Assembly (NCBI GenBank): GCA_963969345.1
Contig: OZ017768.1
Coordinates: 7,526,718 to 7,590,717, forward strand
DNA: 64,000 nt
Source: Turbatrix aceti
Taxonomy: Eukaryota > Nematoda > Chromadorea > Rhabditida > Panagrolaimidae
Direction: 5' to 3'
The notes under the pieces are model-generated. The model worked only from the letters and a program-made list of their open reading frames with translations. It did not search any database and had not been told where the DNA came from. Both the position numbers and the translations under genes were made by a program. Shown piece by piece: positions 48,286-57,805 of this stretch; the first letter of the stretch is position 1; each line of letters opens with the position of its first letter.

Positions 48286-51200
48286 ATGCTAGATTCCGAC
48301 TACCAGACCATGCTGACGAGTATCACGGGTCGTCTCAACGACATTGATCTCAAGCTGAGTCTCATCATCGAGATTCTCTCCAAGCAGCACCCCGCCCCCG
48401 GCCTCGGGTCAGCTACCCCGGGGACGACGGTGTCTTCGCTCACGCCCCCCGGCCACCAGCAGCCCCCCTTCGACCTCGCCAATGCCGTAGCTGCTGCCGC
48501 CGCTGCCGTCGATCCCAGCAATATGAACAACAACTGCGGGGGTGGAGCGACCCAGAATCTGCCTTCCGGATGCCCCCTTCCCGCTTCGACGCCCCTCAGC
48601 TCACTGATGGCCGCCGCCGGCAGCCAGCACCAGCAGGGCGGAATGAACGGAAATATCTTCAACGATCCCGCCCTGCTCAGCCGGGTTCTGGCCGCGTGCC
48701 AGGAAAGATCCGATCTCGCGCAGAACGCTCTATCGAGCCTCATCGCCAATGTGCCCAAGTTTGAAGCCATGCTTCCGTCCAAGTTCGATCCGAATGATGC
48801 TGGATCGCTTTTGTGGTCCACGACCCAGCAAGCTTCACCCGTTGATCACGCGCCTCTGGCAGGCCAGGGGGCCCCCAGCCAGAACGACCTCATCCAGGCC
48901 GCTTTCAACGCCCTCGCCAACGGCGGCGGCGCTCCCGGCACCGTTCCCTCGCCCTCTGCAAACGGACAAACCCCAGCCAGCATCATGCAGGCCCAGTTCG
49001 CGGCTTCTATCAGCGCCGCGATGAATGGGAACAACGCTCATGGCAACAACGGCCTCCCAACGCCCGAAGACCAGAAACCCCCGACCAGGGTCTACGCAGA
49101 CGTCGAAGGCGTTGACGAGAACGAAGTCGATGAAGTCGAGGAATTCGAGTACGACGACGAAGGCCCGGGCGATTCGCCGACGGCGACGACCTCGAAGCAG
49201 AACGGAGGGGACATTTCGCCTTCTTCGTCGCTCTCCGTGACGTCCTACGACGTCGAGTCTTCCTTCCCTGAAGGCGCCGTCAAACGCGCGGCGGAAAAAG
49301 CTGCACGAAGCTTCCAAAGCACGCAGCCTAAAGTCTTTGCATGGCAGATTCTCCGGGAATCCATAGCCGACGACGAGCTCAAGAATATCCAGATCAGTCT
49401 GAGGACATTCCACGGCGAGACCGCTGCTCACCTGCTTACGAGGCAACTTCCCAAGGTTTGTTTTGGCAAATTTTTGATTTTGTTTGGGGTTAATGGAAAT
49501 TTGGAATTTTTTGAATTGTTGAAAATTATTTTTTTTGATTTGTAGATCCGATCCGTGGTAGAAATGACGATGAGGTACTTCAAGTGGGACACGATGCCCG
49601 ATGAACAGCAGCTAGCCAAGGCTAAACTCCTGCTGAGCCACCTCAAGAACAACGCCAAGGTCCGAAACTGGACGCTTCGCGAGGGTCGACCTAACCGGTA
49701 AGTTTCAGAGTTGTTGGAAAAAAAACTTTTTGGGTAAGAAAAAAAAGTGACAACACTTTTTTCCCCCCAATAAAATCAAAATCAAAGGCAAAGGCAAAGC
49801 GTCTCAGCTACGCGCACACATTTTTGGACTGTAGGCGTACAAAATTTGCAAGACCTGTACTTACCTGGAAAGAAGGGCCCTCGGGCCGAGAAAGTTATTT
49901 GGTTACGGGTTCATCAAACGAATAAAGTCATAACACGCGAGATACGCAACAAACCGGAACCGGTTTGTCTGTCGTCGTTGGCCCCCTCCCGTTCACAGAA
50001 GCGAGACGCGAGAAAGAAATAAACAAAAAAAAATGGATCGTGAAACAACTTTTGACCTTTTTTTGACAACATGCTTCCTTCCTTCCTTCTCTGACGTGAG
50101 AACAGGCTTACATTAGGATCAATCTTGTAATTATAATTATCTATGATTGCTTTACATTACGCCCACATTTGGTTTGATACATACATATAGAAATCGGGTT
50201 TCTTCTTTGTTTGCGTGCATTTTTTTGGGCTAATGATGGACAAAAAAAAGAATTCAATTCCTGGTTGGACGTACGTAATTTCTTTGTTTTTGGAATGAAA
50301 ACAACTTCAAAACATTTTTTTGCTAATTTGAAGCAAGCCAAAATTCTTTTGTTTATTTGCACAAAAATACGATATTTACGATTTTTCAAGGTTCAAAACA
50401 AAAATTTTTTGTTCTTGATTTTTTTGTTTTTTTTGGGGTCTGAGGTCTGATCCCGGATCTCGTCGCGCACGTGTCTTTTTGTCTTTCGAGAGCCTAACGG
50501 ACTGGATGCGTTTTGCGTTTCATCCGGCGGAACAAAAAAAAGACAGACCAGGTACCCTCAGGTAAAATTGTTGTAAACAAAGTGAAGCATGATGTTGTCC
50601 TCTTTGCAAAAACTGGATGATGCGCACTTGAAAAAAAGAGGGTGATCCGGTTATTCTTTTTTTTACTGTGCCTTGAGTTACGTAAGAAAGATAGGGACAT
50701 GCAAAAACGAAAAAAAAATAGATAAAGACGAAAAAAAAATATTTTGGAGGGATTTTTGATTTTTTGAACCCAAAAAAAATACAAACAAAGAATTGTTGGC
50801 AGATGTACATAATAGCAAATCGTATTGCACGCGCGAGAGTAAATAAATAAAAATATGTAAGTAGAAGCAGACAAAAGTCAAAGTCAAAAACAATCCAATC
50901 CAGGTGGATTGAAGGCGTCTAAAACACAGCAGACGCGTTCGACGCAGACAGACAGGCGTATCGCCATCATCAGTAGCGCGACATCTCCGAAAAAAAATCA
51001 AATCAAGGCGGGCCTCCTCCTCAGAAAACTTTTTTGAGATAACGACGATAATGAACTGAATTGCATGCCCGCATGCGACTGACTCGCGAGAGATGATGAC
51101 CGGGTGTAGAAAAAAAAAGATAGTAATAGGAAGAAAAATCAAAATCAGGAGAGCCGCTCCCTAGCAGGGGTTGACTATGACTTCCCCGTCGAACTGCCTA

Positions 51201-51586
51201 CTTCCCCTGGGGGATGTGTGTGTGTGTATGCGTGTTTCGTACTGGTTTGGGTCGATGTAAACAAAAGAAAATTTTTTTCTGACGTTATCGGGAAGTAACA
51301 AAGATATCTCCAAATCGAGTCACATGAAAAGTTAAAAATCAAATGAAATTTATGCTTGAATGAAAGAAAACTGGATTTTTTATTCGACAAATTTTTTTTG
51401 TTCATTTATAATTTTTTTTTCATAAATAATTTTTTTTTCACCAACAATTTTTTTTGTTTTAGGGGAAATCAAAACAACGACGTGATGTGGAGGCGCTACG
51501 CCGCTCTTCTCGGCCCAAACGGCCTCGCAGCCGTCGGCCTCCTGCCCAACGGCGTCGCTCGAGCCCAGCCCGCGGCTCCTCCGTAA
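48286..51586 (+). CDS. Nuclear-type regulatory protein, tentatively LIN-14-like (BEN-like C-terminal domain)
   Basis: Three exons (48286-49455, 49546-49697, 51463-51586) splice cleanly (AAG/GTTTGT...TTTGTAG, CG/GTAAGT...TTTTAG) into 481 residues. Residues 1-35 look helical ([17 protein letters not shown]...). About 36-265 are Gly/Pro/Ala/Asn/Gln-rich low complexity, about 269-298 are acidic, and 300-330 are Ser/Thr-rich. Residues about 350-440 form a conserved-looking helical domain ([16 protein letters not shown]..., then FKWDTMP..., [18 protein letters not shown]). Exon 3 ends PAAPP. The C-terminal domain resembles a BEN fold, and length and layout recall LIN-14, a nuclear DNA-binding developmental timing factor of nematodes. 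That identity is my inference and is uncertain. The coding exons are far richer in GC than the flanks. The start ATG is preceded directly by CTGTCAG, so an upstream exon or trans-splicing there is possible. Confidence 0.7.
49698..51462 (+). other. Intron 2 of the LIN-14-like gene
   Basis: 1765 bp of AT-rich DNA starting GTAAGTTT and ending TTTTAG. No nested gene is seen on either strand. Confidence 0.7.
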
Positions 51587-51737
51587 TTGAAGGCGGTGTC
51601 CAAGATCGATGATCGTCCATTCATCCATCGAAGAAGCCAAGTCGCCGACCCGACCACCCACGCGACTCACGGTGACCCCTGCGGCCGTGTTTCTAGTCCA
51701 ATCCAGTCAGTCAACCATCGTTTAGCGCCATCACACA

Positions 51738-51743
51738 AATAAA
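51738..51743 (+). terminator. Poly(A) signal AATAAA of the LIN-14-like gene
   Basis: First AATAAA, 152 bp after the TAA stop. Later signals in the C/T-rich stretch could give longer 3' UTRs. Confidence 0.5.
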
Positions 51744-53558
51744 AGCAAACACGACCACCCACGTTGTACATACATACCCACCCTTTTTTTTTATCACCCC
51801 TAAAAAAATTTCTTCTTGTCTTAAAATCGTTATTTGCAATCTGGAAATCCTGGCAATATCTTTTTTTGTTTTCTAAAAAATTACCAATCCGTCGACCTCG
51901 CCTCGGCCCCAGCCTTCTTCCACAGTCAACAATCTCAAGGATGCCTCAGGCACGACAAAGTCACATCATCCCCGCTCAATTGCTCATTCAAGAAAAGTAA
52001 AAAAACAAAATTATTCTTTCGAAATCGTCTCCGCAAACATCAAAGACAAATCAATTCAATTTTTTTTCTTATCAATTGTACAGATCTTTTCCGAAATTTA
52101 ATTTTTTTTTGTTGTTGCCAAAATCGATGTGTGCGTTTGTTCTTTGCCTTTCTTTTCTGGGACCGATCGTGTTCGTTCGTTCCCTGCCCGACTCTAGGCC
52201 GACTCCAAATCCATTCCTGTGCAAGAGATCCTTCCTTCCAAAAATTATCCATTCATCCCATGACCTCACCAACTTCCACCACCTTCCAACTCCAGCTTCC
52301 AGCTTTATAACTTTTTTTTAAAATAGTAATTCATTTTCTCGGTAGTTCTTAATAATATTTCGTTCTCGGTTCCACCAACAAACAAACAAATCGGTGCCAT
52401 TTCTGCAGTGCAACAGTTTTTTTTTATTGTTTTACCTTCACAAAATTCGTTACATTTTTTTTGGTTGAAAAAAAGGGTTCAAATAATTTATTTTTCAAAG
52501 TTTTCTAAAATTTTCGAACAAAGTTCTATTTTTGATGGATCACTGATGTGAGTCTTGAAGCGAAAATTTGACTTTCAAAAAATCGAAAAATTTGATTTTC
52601 GCGTCGAGACTTCTTTTGTCAGTGAATCCAGATTAGTCAGCACCAAAACCGATGAAATGCCCCAGCAAAAACCGAGTTTTCCGAATCTCCAGTTTCAGTT
52701 CCAGTTCCAGTTCTATTTTTCTTTCGTGCCACCCCAGTAGACCACCCACCAACAACCCGTGATCATATATTTTTTCTTCATTGTCCACTTTCATGTGTGT
52801 GTAGTCACCCCGACCCCGACCCCGAGCCTTCCTTTCCAGTGATCAAATCATGATTTCCACTAAATACCTCAGTTTTTCTTGTATTCAATATCTTTTATAT
52901 CTTTCTTCTCCTGCTTGTTGCATTGTCCCCCCACCCGCATTTTATCCAATATTTTTTTTTCAATTTATCAATCGTTGCCGTTTTTTATTTGTTTTAAAAA
53001 ATTTAATCACTGTCTACTTAATTCTTCATTTTTTTTAATTGTTTTTATTTCTCTTGCATGTTCCAGTGTAATTTTTATCCTTCCACAAAAATGATTCGAT
53101 TCCGATTCCGTGTTCGTTCGTTCCTCTATCTTTCCTTCCCCGAAATATTATATGTTCCGCATTCAGATTCTTTCCATGAAAATACATACACTCATCAACA
53201 TGTTATTATTTTCTGTTTTTTTTGTCTTATTCATCATTTTTGTTTCCTTTACTCTATGTCACATACATACATACACACACACACACTCACAAATGCAACA
53301 CACATTCATAATTTTTTTGTGAAACATAAACATACGATGTTTTTTTTCGGAGATGGATTTTGGGGACATTTTGGGTACGGTAAGCCGATTTGGATTCGGT
53401 TTGGGTGTCGAAAAAAATGAACAACGTTCAAATTTCCGATTCTGGTTCGAATGATATCAATAACCCCTCAAATTCAATTAAAACTGCCAAAGTTGTGTCT
53501 CGACACGAAAATCTATAATAATTTTCGCTCCGAAACCCATCAAAAACCAAAAACTGAT

Positions 53559-53564
53559 TTTATT
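53559..53564 (-). terminator. Poly(A) signal AATAAA of the canopy gene
   Basis: AATAAA on the minus strand, 90 bp after the TGA stop at 53656-53654. It supports exon 4 as the last exon. Confidence 0.65.
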
Positions 53565-53653
53565 GCATTTGAAACGTTCAAAAAAGTACAAACTGACAAT
53601 TTCTGATCAAAAAACCCGAAAAAATACAGAATCTGCATCAGAAGTCGAATCCA

Positions 53654-55831
53654 TCAGAGTTCATCAGAAGCCGGCGATACTGCGCAAGTCGGGTCAATTT
53701 TCTTGGCCACTTTGCCTCGACAAAGAACATGCTAAAATTTTTTTTTAGAAAAACCATTGCACGGTGAGTGTACAAACTACCGTAACCCCCTGACGTCCCC
53801 AGGTTTCGGCCAGAATAGTCAAAAAGTAAAAATACACGCGGCAGGTATAATTATGCATGTATTGTACCATCCACCTGTCTTTCAGAGTGGATACTAAACG
53901 CATTACCCAACCGAGCCCCGGTACGTCAATCACGGCGGATAACCAGTTTGCACACGCTCCAAAGAGGAGGCTACGATAATGATAATTACACCCGTCTGCC
54001 ACTCGTGTGGTTGGCCATGATGGCCATTTTCGTTCGTCACTGATGCGCAAAGTTTTCTTCTTTTTTTTAATGGTATTGCCATTACGTTTCACGTTTTGGG
54101 ACAGCCAGGACACCGGAGAGGAGGGAGGCCGGTACGAGTGGTATGAGTCCATCATCATTACCTCACTCGAGTCCCTGTGTCCTTCCTGTCCGTGTCCATG
54201 GCTGACTCACGCGTAATGATCGCTTTTTTCCGTGAAATATGGATATTGCATGACAGGAACCAAAAAAAACAAGTTGCAAAACAGAATGGGTAATTTTTGG
54301 TTCGCTTTTGAAAATTATGACAATTACAAAAAAAAAGAAGGGAAATGAAAAAAGAAATTTAATTTTCTAAAACAAGGAATAAATTTTTTTGAATTAAAAA
54401 CTGATTTTTTAACGACTTTTTTAAATAAAAAAAATGGCTTTGGAAAAAATGTAAAAAAATATGAACTTTATAAAAAAAAGTAAAAAAAAATATTATGAAT
54501 TTTTTTTGCAAATCAATTTTTACAAATCAATTATAAAAAAATATTTGCATTGGAATTTTTTTTTAAATTTTTTAAAGTTTTTAGAAAAAAATAAAAAAAA
54601 ATCTAAAATTTTATTCTGATTTAAAAAAAATGTATTTTGAAAAAAAAATTGAAAAAAATAAGTTCATAAACTAAAAAAAACTTTTGATTCTTTTTTTCCA
54701 TTTTTTATTGAAAAAAAAACGAAAAAAATATATATAAAATTGGTAGTTTTTTCTATGCTTCTGTTGCCCCAAAAAAAACCAAAATCCTTCCCAAACCAAG
54801 AAAGTACCTCAAGTGTTTCGACCTTTTTTCCCTGCATCCTGGCAGCAAACCACGCCTCGATATCGTCTTCAAAGTCCTCGATGAAGGCCTCGCAGTGTCG
54901 CTGGAGAAGCTGCGTCTCGACCGTCGGGGCTTCCCAGAGATCTTCGGGTACTCCAAGTTCTACCTGCAAAAAAAGAGCCGCGCATTAACGCTGATCATCC
55001 AGCAGCATCCAGGTAAATATAACATATTTATGTCAGGTAAAAAAAATCATGCAGGTACATAGGTTGCAGCCTATGTTGACACCGATGAGCATCGAAGATC
55101 GGTGTCGCTTTCAGCCGTGTTTTGTCTGCTTTGTAGCCCTCCGGAACACAAATTCAGCACAAATACATCATACCGCGCAACATTGTCGAAAAATCACGTG
55201 CGGACGACAAAATCAAACCAAAAGCAAATATCAGGGCCAAAGCCGCTTAATTAAGCCTAATTAATCCCTGTCATCGAAAGTTAAGCGGTTTAATGACGTT
55301 TTGGCAGACAAATTAATTAATTAAGCAAGCGTACACCAGCGACAACACAGTTTCGGGTAATCCCGATCGACTGAAGGAATTTTAAATTCTTTTTCGATTT
55401 TTAAAAATTTCAGGGAACAGGTAAAACAATTCCTCACCTGTATTCCCTGGTCCCGGAGTTTTTTGAGCACTTTCATGGATTCACTAGAGTCCTTGGAAAA
55501 TCTTGCAATGCCGGTGACTCCCTTGTGAACCTTGTAGCGCAGGAGCCGGGGACAGACGTCGTCCAATTCGTCCATGAGCCACAGTTGGAGGTCTGATTTG
55601 GACTAAAATCGACCTGAACCGTCAAAATCGTCGTTAAAAAGAGCCTTCTACCTTGCTCCAGTTCAAAGTAGCAGTCGAAGCTTCAATTTCGGAAGCCATG
55701 AGTCGGCAGGATTCGCATTTGGTCGGGAGAACGACGTCAGAATCGTCGATCTGGGCTATCGTGCCGGGAGTCGAAGACAGGGTTAGTTGGGGCAGAAAAA
55801 GTAGTGAAAACCAGGCTGTGATTTCTTTCAT
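53654..55831 (-). CDS. Canopy-family ER saposin-like protein
   Basis: Four exons (55831-55652, 55602-55438, 54963-54808, 53731-53654), all in phase 0, encode 192 residues. Residues 1-about 20 (MKEITAWFSLLFLPQLTLSS) are a signal peptide. The mature part has the canopy hallmarks: LPTKCESC, then SKSDLQLWLMDELDDVC with RLLRYKVHKG, then VPEDLW, RHCEAFIEDFEDDIEAW, HVLC and PTC. The six cysteines match the disulphides of the saposin-like fold. The last exon ends ASDEL, an ER-retention signal. Canopy proteins (CNPY1-4, Drosophila seele) are ER co-chaperones for secreted and membrane receptors. Length fits CNPY2. Exon 4 lies 1.08 kb beyond exon 3 and is supported by the acceptor TTTTAG, the Cys pattern and the SDEL end. 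Confidence 0.85.
53732..54807 (-). other. Intron 3 of the canopy gene, extremely AT-rich
   Basis: 54240-54760 is almost entirely A and T with long homopolymers on both strands. The 137-codon frame at 53745-54158 (minus) lies inside the intron and shows no domain. Confidence 0.6.
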
Positions 55832-55889
55832 GGCAAAGATGTATAACAGTGTAAAAAAACCGACAAAATAAATATCAGTAAAGATGCGG

Positions 55890-56260
55890 CACGAAGAAAG
55901 CTGAAAAAACAATCGTGAACCAAAAAATCGTAAAAAAAATACGATGAGTTCAAGAGGGTATTTTATTGAAAATTCAGCAGATCCATTCATTTTTATTTTG
56001 TCAAAATGCTCCGAAACTAAATATTTATGTAACATAAATATTGTTTTGCAAATCAGTTACGAAAACAAAGCAGAGTTACAACTAATCAAATCTTTCAAAA
56101 CTACCGTAACAAAAACCATAAATCATTGTAATAAATCAAAAACCACGGATAAGTAACACAACTTATACAAAAGTACAGTACCCTCATAATGGGTTTCGAA
56201 CAGATTTTGTCACGAATCATAACAAATCTTTCAAAAACTACCGTATTTTTACTCCCAAAT
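55890..56260. repeat. Dispersed CGTAAC-rich repeat, copy between MED31 and canopy genes
   Basis: Shares with 57600-57805 the blocks GCTGAAAAAAC, AATCGTAAAC/AAAATCGTAAA, AAAGTACAGTA, GGTTTCGAACRGATTTTGTC and AAAACTACCGTA in the same order. An inserted AT-rich segment makes this copy longer. Confidence 0.6.
55901..55910 (-). promoter_or_regulatory. Candidate trans-splice acceptor of the canopy gene
   Basis: The minus strand reads GTTTTTTCAG ending at 55901, giving a 69-nt 5' UTR before the ATG at 55831. The T-run plus CAG fits a nematode SL acceptor. Confidence 0.5.
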
Positions 56261-56321
56261 TATATCCACGGTCTCAACCAGAAATAAACGCACCAGGAAA
56301 TCTCACTCAAAGCGATCCAAC

Positions 56322-56327
56322 TTTATT
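56322..56327 (-). terminator. Poly(A) signal AATAAA of the MED31 gene
   Basis: AATAAA on the minus strand, about 50 bp after the stop codon at 56379-56377. Confidence 0.65.
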
Positions 56328-56376
56328 TAATGAACCAATACGTTACTTTTAACTTTCCTTAATCAATCGCATATGC

Positions 56377-57386
56377 TCACGAATCCGAATCCAGCTCCAC
56401 AGCGCCAGCTTCTGTCCGCGCGCGTTTCGGTGGAGGTCCTCCATCTGACCGCCCAGCAGTTGCCGCTCCCCGAACTTCGTTATTTTCGGCTTCGCTGTTG
56501 CCGGGAGAAGAAACGGTGGATTCGTCGGCGAGTCGGACCGTGTTTGTCAGATCGACCAATCGAGCTCTGAAAAAGCAAAAAAAAAGCAAAATATATAGTT
56601 TTATTTGGAAAAAAATGCTGAAACTTACCTCTTTCGAAGATTTTCGGTCCACTGAAGCAAAAGTTGGTCTTCAATAAATTTGGCGTTGTTGGCAGATGCG
56701 ATGGCTTCTCGGAATTTTGCGGACTGCAAGAGATCGAGGAAGAGCAGGGCTTGGGGATACTTGAGCACTCTCGCGTAGTTGGGCTGCTTGAAGTAGGTCA
56801 GGTACTTCAGGTACCGTACAAACGTGGCTTCCTTGAAGAATCCCCGCTGGGCGAGATCTAAATAAAAGACAAATGACGTCCAAAATTTCTTTTAAAATCT
56901 TAAAAAAAACCAAAACTCACAATTAAGATAATGCGGATTGCAAAGAGCCTGGACAAACTCGCATTCCAGTTCAAACCTCAGCTTTGATTCTTCTGGGGTC
57001 TCGTCGTAGTTCTGCTGATTTGGCAGCGGTTGGTAGGGTTCAAAAGTATGTGGAAACGTTGGGAAAGATGCCGTGTCGTAAAAGGGATAGGAAAGCGGTG
57101 GTATATCCAGGTAGGATCCCGCAGACGACGGTCCGGCGCCCGCAAATCCATGACTCCCAGCCATGGCCATCATTTGCTGATGATGCTGCTGCTGCTGCTG
57201 TTGTTGCTGGGCATGAAAAAAGTTAGCCGATGCTGAATTCGCGAACGCAGACGTCGGGCCGGATCCCGTATCGTAGGAACTGCTGGCGCCGGGTGGCATC
57301 GAATGATTCGACGCTGGGCCACCCATCGGGGACGACATGTCGATGACTTTGGAATCAAAGGGAGAAGCGCCGAACGGCGATGTCAT
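56377..57386 (-). CDS. mdt-31: Mediator complex subunit 31 (SOH1) with long Gln-rich N-terminus
   Basis: Three exons (57386-56921, 56857-56629, 56566-56377) give 294 residues. Residues 137-231 are the MED31 core: RFELECEFVQALCNPHYLN, then YLAQRGFFKEATFVRYLKYL, FKQPNYARVLKYPQALLFL and NAKFIEDQLLLQW. MED31 sits in the Mediator middle module next to MED7 and helps relay activators to RNA polymerase II in the nucleus. The first 136 residues are an unusual extension (Ser/Pro/Gly-rich, eight-Gln run followed by HHQQ, then Pro/Tyr/Phe-rich). The C-terminal 60 residues are disordered and include PPPKRARTE, a likely nuclear localisation signal. A TTTGCAG acceptor one base before the ATG suggests trans-splicing and fixes the start. 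Human MED31 is about 130 residues, so this protein is more than twice as long. Confidence 0.93.
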
Positions 57387-57398
57387 TCTGCAAATTTA
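57387..57398 (-). promoter_or_regulatory. Candidate trans-splice acceptor of the MED31 gene
   Basis: AAATTTGCAG on the minus strand ends one base before the ATG (57386). Such a minimal 5' UTR is typical for SL-trans-spliced nematode mRNAs. Confidence 0.55.
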
Positions 57399-57599
57399 CC
57401 CCTAAAAAAGTCAAAAAAATGCTCGCAAAATAATTTTTTTAAAGATAAATAGGCATTTTTGGTCAAAAACCAATCAATCGTCCTCCAATTAACTCAAATT
57501 ATCTTAAGTTTACCCAGGTATACAACATACATGTCAGGTGAGTATCCAGTAAAATGAAACAGGTGTAAAAAGTGTGAAAAAGAGTGACGAAAAGTCCGT

Positions 57600-57805
57600 G
57601 GAAAGTTTGGACACGAAAAACGCTGAAAAAACGAATAAATAATCGTAAACAAACAAAAAACCGTAAAGAAATACGATAAAACAAATAAATTAGAATGCCA
57701 AAAAGTAACAAAAGTAATACCAAAGTACAGTAAAATTCGCGTTGGTTTCGAACGGATTTTGTCACAAGTAACAAAATTGATCCAAAACTACCGTAACTCA
57801 CATCA
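57600..57805. repeat. Dispersed CGTAAC-rich repeat, copy between lig-1 and MED31 genes
   Basis: Related to 55890-56260 by an ordered set of shared blocks. It abuts the lig-1 stop codon, so it forms the ligase 3' UTR. I see no AATAAA in the gap between lig-1 and MED31 on the minus strand. Confidence 0.6.

Larger units (their letters stand above)
51587..53653. other. 3' region between two convergent genes
   Basis: About 2 kb of C/T-rich sequence on the plus strand, which would be the 3' UTR of the LIN-14-like gene if transcription runs through. An early AATAAA lies at 51738-51743. The heptamer TACCTCA (52865-52871) matches nucleotides 1-7 of let-7. I see no complete lin-4 seed match (CTCAGGG). 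A CTTGAAGCGAAAATTTGAC segment at about 52555 resembles the repeat found in and around the oat gene. Confidence 0.5.

Noticed and set aside
53745..54158. 137-codon minus-strand frame
   Set aside because: It lies within intron 3 of the canopy gene and has no domain; the last canopy exon is better explained by 53731-53654.
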